Assembly: GCA_017631635.1 (NCBI GenBank)
Contig: JAGBSX010000034.1
Span: forward strand, 1-58,459
Direction of reading: 5' to 3'
Source: Clostridia bacterium
GTDB lineage: Bacteria > Bacillota > Clostridia > Christensenellales > RUG350
Length of the DNA: 58,459 bases
Shown here piece after piece: positions 55,076 to 58,459 of the stretch (positions are counted from its first letter, which is position 1; the number at the start of each line of letters is the position of its first letter). A program made the translations under genes and the position numbers. Below the pieces are notes generated by a model. That model was not told the DNA's origin. It saw only the letters and a list, made by a program, of their open reading frames with translations, and ran no database searches.

Positions 55076-56527
55076 ATGGCTTTTTGCAAGTACAATACCG
55101 ATTATATTCAGGACAGGTATACTATTATCGACAATATGTTTATTGCCGAATTTTTGCCATTTGCTCCTGACAACGCCGTCAAGGTGTACACTTACGGTAT
55201 GTACCTATGCTCAAATCCTCACGACGAGGACAATACCATAGAGGGTATGAGCGCAGTACTATCTCTCACTCCAGACGAGATACTAGAGGCATATAGATAT
55301 TGGGAGGAGCAAGGGCTAGTAGAGATCAAGGACGGTAGTCTATCATCTATCAAATATCTCCCTGTCAAGTCTTATATGACTGCCCCCAAGAAGTATAAGC
55401 CTGAGAAGTACGCCGACTTCAACAAACAGTTGCAAGTGATGTTTTCTAGCCGTATGATTACTCCAAACGAGTACAATGAGTATTATGGAGTGATAGAGAG
55501 TTGCCACATACAACCAGAGGCTATGCTGATGATTATACAGTATTGCATCAATCTCAAGGGTGGCGACATCAGGTATCCTTACGTGCTAGCCGTCGCCAAG
55601 GACTGGGCGAAGAACGGCATACGCACCTTTGAAGACGTCGAGGCGAAGATAAAGGAGCACGAACTCAATGATGAGAATATCATCAAGATATCACGCGAAC
55701 TAGGACTAGCCACCAGAGGTGGACTAGAGGAGAGAGAGTATTATCTGAAGTGGACCAAGAGTTGGGGATTTGACCTAAGTGGCATACTTTTCGCTGCCTC
55801 CCAATGCAAGAAAAAGGGTGGGTTTAAGAAGTTGGACGGTCGCCTAGACGAATATTATCGACTAGGTATATACACCTCCCAAGATATGGAGCAACACAAG
55901 AAAAACAAAGATAAACTCTACAACCTAGCAGGCGAAGTCAACAAGATAATAGGCTTGTATTACGAGTCGCTAGACTATATCGTAGAGAGTTATATATCAT
56001 CCTGGATGCAGAGAGGATACGACGAGCAAGCTATATTGACCATAGCCAAATATTGCCAAGTGTCCTCCATACGTACCCTAGAGGGAGTCAACGGCGCTAT
56101 CACTAGATTTTACAAAATGGGACTACTCACCACCGAGGCTATCAACCAGTATCTCGATATGCTCATACAGGGAGACAATGCTATCGCCTCCTTGCTAGAG
56201 ACTACCGGTATGCTACGTGGAGTGACTACCCAAGATAGAGAGTACTACAATACTTGGACCAATATCTGGGGATTTGATAGTGAATTGATAGACTACGTAG
56301 CCAAACTATCCGTAGGCAAGGCTCAACCATTTGCGTATATCAATAGAATACTCGCTAGCTTCAAGTCCAAGGGTATATACACCGTAGCAGAGGCTAGCCG
56401 TCAAGAGGGTATCATAGACGCCCCCAAGAAGAAAGCCCCTGTCGCATACGAAGAGCATAACTATACCAAAAAGGAGTTGGAGCCGTTCTTTAGCAGTATG
56501 GACGACTTTGACAATATAGAGGTGTGA
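55076..56527 (+). CDS. DnaD-domain replication initiation protein
   Basis: A helicase-loading/primosome protein, 483 residues. An N-terminal winged-helix region (about 1-110: NAVKVYTYGMYLC ... LTPDEILEAYRYWEEQGLVEIKDG) is followed by DnaD/DnaB2-like helical repeats, recognisable by the YYxxWxxxWGF pattern seen at both YYLKWTKSWGFDL and YYNTWTNIWGFDS. It is larger than DnaD of B. subtilis (about 230) and closer to DnaB in size. The start at 55076 (MAFCKYN) has GGGAGGGG; in-frame starts at 55040 and 55046 are upstream of that site. dnaI follows directly. Confidence 0.9.
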   Translation: MAFCKYNTDYIQDRYTIIDNMFIAEFLPFAPDNAVKVYTYGMYLCSNPHDEDNTIEGMSAVLSLTPDEILEAYRYWEEQGLVEIKDGSLSSIKYLPVKSYMTAPKKYKPEKYADFNKQLQVMFSSRMITPNEYNEYYGVIESCHIQPEAMLMIIQYCINLKGGDIRYPYVLAVAKDWAKNGIRTFEDVEAKIKEHELNDENIIKISRELGLATRGGLEEREYYLKWTKSWGFDLSGILFAASQCKKKGGFKKLDGRLDEYYRLGIYTSQDMEQHKKNKDKLYNLAGEVNKIIGLYYESLDYIVESYISSWMQRGYDEQAILTIAKYCQVSSIRTLEGVNGAITRFYKMGLLTTEAINQYLDMLIQGDNAIASLLETTGMLRGVTTQDREYYNTWTNIWGFDSELIDYVAKLSVGKAQPFAYINRILASFKSKGIYTVAEASRQEGIIDAPKKKAPVAYEEHNYTKKELEPFFSSMDDFDNIEV

Positions 56528-56528
56528 T

Positions 56529-57485
56529 ATGGATATAGTTTTATTACGTCAAGCGCAGAGCGAGACACTACAGATACGCACCTACCACGAGAGACTATTC
56601 GCCGACAGAGTAGCCGAGATGAGGAGTATAGACGAGTATCGAGAGATAGATGACCAGTACCTAGATATATGTTTCGCTATTAGCAAGGGAGAGGCTTATG
56701 GAGAGGACACGTCGGCTCTAGAGATAGAGAGGGAGAGAGTGGCTAAGGATAGAGATGCTATCCTAGTCAAACTAGGATATCCTCTAGATTATCTCCTAAA
56801 GTCACACACCTGTCCTATATGTCTAGACGTAGGCTATATAGACGGCGAACTATGTGATTGCGTCAAGAAGAGGGTGGCTATCATAGCCAAGAGAAATTGC
56901 AAAGTGCCAAATCTCGACAAATACACTTTTGAGAGTTTTGACGAGAGTATATTTGAGGGAACGAAACAGTACAAGGCTATGACTGCGCTATATAGGGCTA
57001 TGCAGACCTACGTGGACAAGTACCCTCACGTGAGATATAGAAATATCGTGCTAATGTCCCCCACGGGAGTAGGCAAGACTTCGCTAGTGAGTTGTATGGT
57101 CAATGCCCTTATCGACAAGGGTGTGGACGTCTACTATATCACGGCTTTTGAGATGAACGACCTGATGGTCAAGTATCATACCACTATGACGGACGCTAGG
57201 GAGATATATATGCAAAAGTTGCTCTCCTGCGACGTGCTAGTGATAGACGACTTAGGTGTAGAGCCTATCCTCAACAACGTGACCGTGGAGAACTTGCTCA
57301 CAGTACTCAATGAGCGAAAGAATAGTGGTCTACACACTATCATCTCTACCAACCTAGACGCAGAGGGTATCATGCTCAAGTACGGAGAGAGAGTGTGGTC
57401 TAGACTATTTGACCGAGAAGACACTCTAGCAAGAGTCATAGAAGGCGACGACTTGAGAATAATAAACAACGGTAAAACTAGATAA
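56529..57485 (+). CDS. dnaI: DnaI/DnaC-like helicase loader ATPase
   Basis: An AAA+ ATPase that loads the replicative helicase, 318 residues. An N-terminal helical domain leads to a Cys cluster (HTCPICLDVGYIDGELCDC, a zinc site usual in DnaI). The AAA+ core carries Walker A SPTGVGKTS (K183) and Walker B VLVIDDLGVEP. The ATG begins one base after the DnaD-protein stop, with the ribosome site inside that gene. The DnaD plus DnaI pair is diagnostic of Bacillota. Confidence 0.95.
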   Translation: MDIVLLRQAQSETLQIRTYHERLFADRVAEMRSIDEYREIDDQYLDICFAISKGEAYGEDTSALEIERERVAKDRDAILVKLGYPLDYLLKSHTCPICLDVGYIDGELCDCVKKRVAIIAKRNCKVPNLDKYTFESFDESIFEGTKQYKAMTALYRAMQTYVDKYPHVRYRNIVLMSPTGVGKTSLVSCMVNALIDKGVDVYYITAFEMNDLMVKYHTTMTDAREIYMQKLLSCDVLVIDDLGVEPILNNVTVENLLTVLNERKNSGLHTIISTNLDAEGIMLKYGERVWSRLFDREDTLARVIEGDDLRIINNGKTR

Positions 57486-57495
57486 TATAGGTACG

Positions 57496-57535
57496 AAAAG
57501 ACCAAATTGAACAAACAAATTCAATTTGGTCTTTT
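57496..57535. terminator. Terminator after dnaI
   Basis: A perfect 16-base stem (AAAAGACCAAATTGAA / TTCAATTTGGTCTTTT) with loop CAAACAAA, usable in both directions. Confidence 0.92.
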
Positions 57536-57598
57536 GATTTGTCAAAATATCGATATTTTAACTTCAAACTTCAAATTTAAGATATTCTCAAAAAAATC

Positions 57599-57627
57599 TT
57601 GCTATTCTTCATAAAAGTTGTTATAAT
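57599..57627 (+). promoter_or_regulatory. Promoter of the candidate structured RNA
   Basis: TTGCTA (57599-57604), 17 bases, TATAAT (57622-57627). The expected start (about 57634) falls within the first strand of the closing stem. Confidence 0.8.
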
Positions 57628-57630
57628 GAG

Positions 57631-57745
57631 GTTGCGACATAAACTAAATAATTCTTGAGAAAAGTATACTTCGGGTAGAAGTGTACCGTTTTCGCATTAC
57701 ATACAAATCTTTTTTCAAGAGTTATAGTTATGTTTGTGTCGCAAC
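57631..57745 (+). ncRNA. Candidate structured RNA / riboswitch-like leader
   Basis: A 115-base segment with nested complementarity. The closing stem is GTTGCGACA (57631-57639) with TGTCGCAAC (57737-57745), extended by AAAC/GTTT. An inner stem pairs CTTGAGAAAAG (57654-57664) with CTTTTTTCAAG (57709-57719), one G-U. An apical hairpin is GTATACTTC / GAAGTGTAC (57664-57686) with loop GGGTA. About 22 unpaired bases (57687-57708) follow it. A good promoter sits exactly before and a terminator and a lipoprotein gene follow. It is not a tRNA, SRP RNA or RNase P RNA, and matches no riboswitch I recall. A 6S-like RNA is a weaker alternative. Confidence 0.6.
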
Positions 57746-57768
57746 AAAGCGGAACGTGCATTTTTGCT

Positions 57769-57804
57769 AGTGTCGTTTCGTTTTGGAACGACACTTTTTA
57801 TTTT
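57769..57804 (+). terminator. Intrinsic terminator between candidate RNA and lipoprotein gene
   Basis: AGTGTCGTTTC / GGAACGACACT stem (one G-T pair) with a 5-base loop, then TTTTATTTT. Its 5' arm repeats GTGTCG from the closing stem of the RNA upstream, so alternative pairing is possible. Confidence 0.85.
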
Positions 57805-57824
57805 GCGAAAAAAGGAGAAGATTT

Positions 57825-58459
57825 ATGAAAAAGAAAATCTTATCAGTTTTAATAACGATATTAGCACTTTGCATGTGTATGTTTACAATGACGGCTTGTA
57901 GTGGCAAGGTTGAGTTTAAGATTAACTTTGTTGTTGAGGGCGAAGTTTATGCAACTGTAACCACGTCTGGTGATGAGGAGATAACTATGCCCACGTCGCC
58001 TACCAAGACAGGCTATACTTTTGACGGTTGGTACTATGACAACGGTGAGTGGAGACTACCCTTCAACAAATATGTGACTATCTCTAGAGACATATCCATA
58101 TATGCTAAGTTTAGTATAGCGCCTACAGTAGGACTTGCCTACGAGTTGTCAACTGATGGCACTTACTACACGTTGACAGGTATAGGTAGTGCAATCGACA
58201 CAGATATTGTTATACCTAGTACCTACAACGATAAGCCTGTGAAGAGTATAGGTGATGATGCGTTCCTTAATTGCTCGTCATTAACAAGCGTAGTAATAGG
58301 CGATAGCGTAACAAGTATAGGTAATTTTGCGTTCGCTGGTTGCAGTGAATTAACAAGTATAGTAATACCAAATAGCGTAACAAGTATAGGCTATAAGGCG
58401 TTTGAGGATTGTAGTAGTTTAGAAGAAATAACGTTACCATTTGTAGGTAAATCGTTAAA
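57825..58459 (+). CDS. Lipoprotein with Listeria-Bacteroides repeat and BspA-type leucine-rich repeats, cut by window edge
   Basis: A secreted surface lipoprotein, at least 211 residues and continuing past the window. The signal peptide (KKKILSVLITILALCMCMFTMTAC) ends in a lipobox Cys. Residues about 30-100 form an InlB B-repeat-like domain (PTKTGYTFDGWYYDNGEWRLPFN...YAKF). From about 110, BspA-like LRR_5 repeats start (VTSIGNFAFAGCSELTSIVIPNSVTSIGYKAFEDCSSLEEITLP). Such proteins mediate adhesion. AAAGGAG precedes the ATG, 20 bases after the upstream terminator, so expression would need read-through or another promoter. Confidence 0.92.
   Translation, partial: MKKKILSVLITILALCMCMFTMTACSGKVEFKINFVVEGEVYATVTTSGDEEITMPTSPTKTGYTFDGWYYDNGEWRLPFNKYVTISRDISIYAKFSIAPTVGLAYELSTDGTYYTLTGIGSAIDTDIVIPSTYNDKPVKSIGDDAFLNCSSLTSVVIGDSVTSIGNFAFAGCSELTSIVIPNSVTSIGYKAFEDCSSLEEITLPFVGKSL

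Noticed and set aside
57631-57804. 6S RNA, SRP RNA or a known riboswitch
   Set aside because: The SRP apical loop, TPP, cobalamin, SAM, glycine, fluoride, ZTP and c-di-GMP signatures are not there. The branched apex does not look like the rod of 6S RNA, so I left it unnamed.

Overview
The window looks like a chromosomal stretch of a strictly anaerobic, low-to-mid GC member of the Bacillota (Clostridia-like, probably an uncultured gut lineage). The evidence is GlgC/GlgD glycogen synthesis, DnaD/DnaI helicase loading, YabN, tandem NrdR boxes upstream of an anaerobic ribonucleotide reductase, strong AGGAGG-type ribosome sites, an [FeFe] hydrogenase, a rubrerythrin, type III glutamine synthetase and a sodium-pumping decarboxylase. 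Stops are TAA/TGA with an occasional TAG (glnA), so the code is standard. Leucine CTA is heavily used and the tetranucleotide CTAG is strikingly common. No CRISPR, rRNA or insertion sequence was found. One tRNA, tRNA-Thr(GGT), is present.

Layout. 1-10027: a glycogen operon (phosphoglucomutase cut by the left edge, glgC, glgD, glgA, glgP, a GH13 amylase, a small membrane protein). 10084-13348: a pseudouridine synthase, divergent from a MATE transporter and a PAP2 phosphatase. 13548-16884: the oxaloacetate decarboxylase operon (gamma-like subunit, biotin carrier, beta, alpha). 16938-17749: an A/T-rich regulator/lipoprotein pair. 17869-23152: MATE, rubrerythrin, nrdD-nrdG. 23298-26888: LRAT-like protein, [FeFe] hydrogenase, M1 peptidase lipoprotein. 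26998-31890: leuS, a membrane protein, a GH110-like beta-helix glycosidase. 32178-37129: a polyamine regulator and potABCD. 37275-41568: WalJ-like hydrolase, serS, two Lrp/AsnC regulators, an aminotransferase and a 14-residue zinc-knuckle ORF. 41677-44350: Mrp/NBP35 and NhaC. 44445-45562: an A/T-rich SLOG/XRE pair bounded by about 60-base direct repeats and abutting tRNA-Thr. 45769-50370: GMP synthase lacking its amidotransferase domain, type III glutamine synthetase, malic enzyme. 50545-54898 (minus): flippase, YabN, DusB, nitrilase-like pseudoenzyme. 55076-57485: dnaD-dnaI. 57622-58459: a candidate structured RNA with a terminator ahead of a leucine-rich-repeat lipoprotein that runs off the right edge.

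Working together: sugar is stored as and recovered from glycogen. Malic enzyme and oxaloacetate decarboxylase connect C4 acids to pyruvate, the latter exporting Na+, which NhaC may exploit. Hydrogenase and rubrerythrin fit a fermentative, oxygen-sensitive lifestyle. The parts most worth following up are the candidate RNA at the right end, the two A/T-rich regulator modules with clear operators, the promoters whose -10 box lies only 6-8 bases from the start codon (leaderless mRNAs), and several proteins with missing or extra domains (GMP synthase, nitrilase-like protein, PotA, PotD, rubrerythrin).
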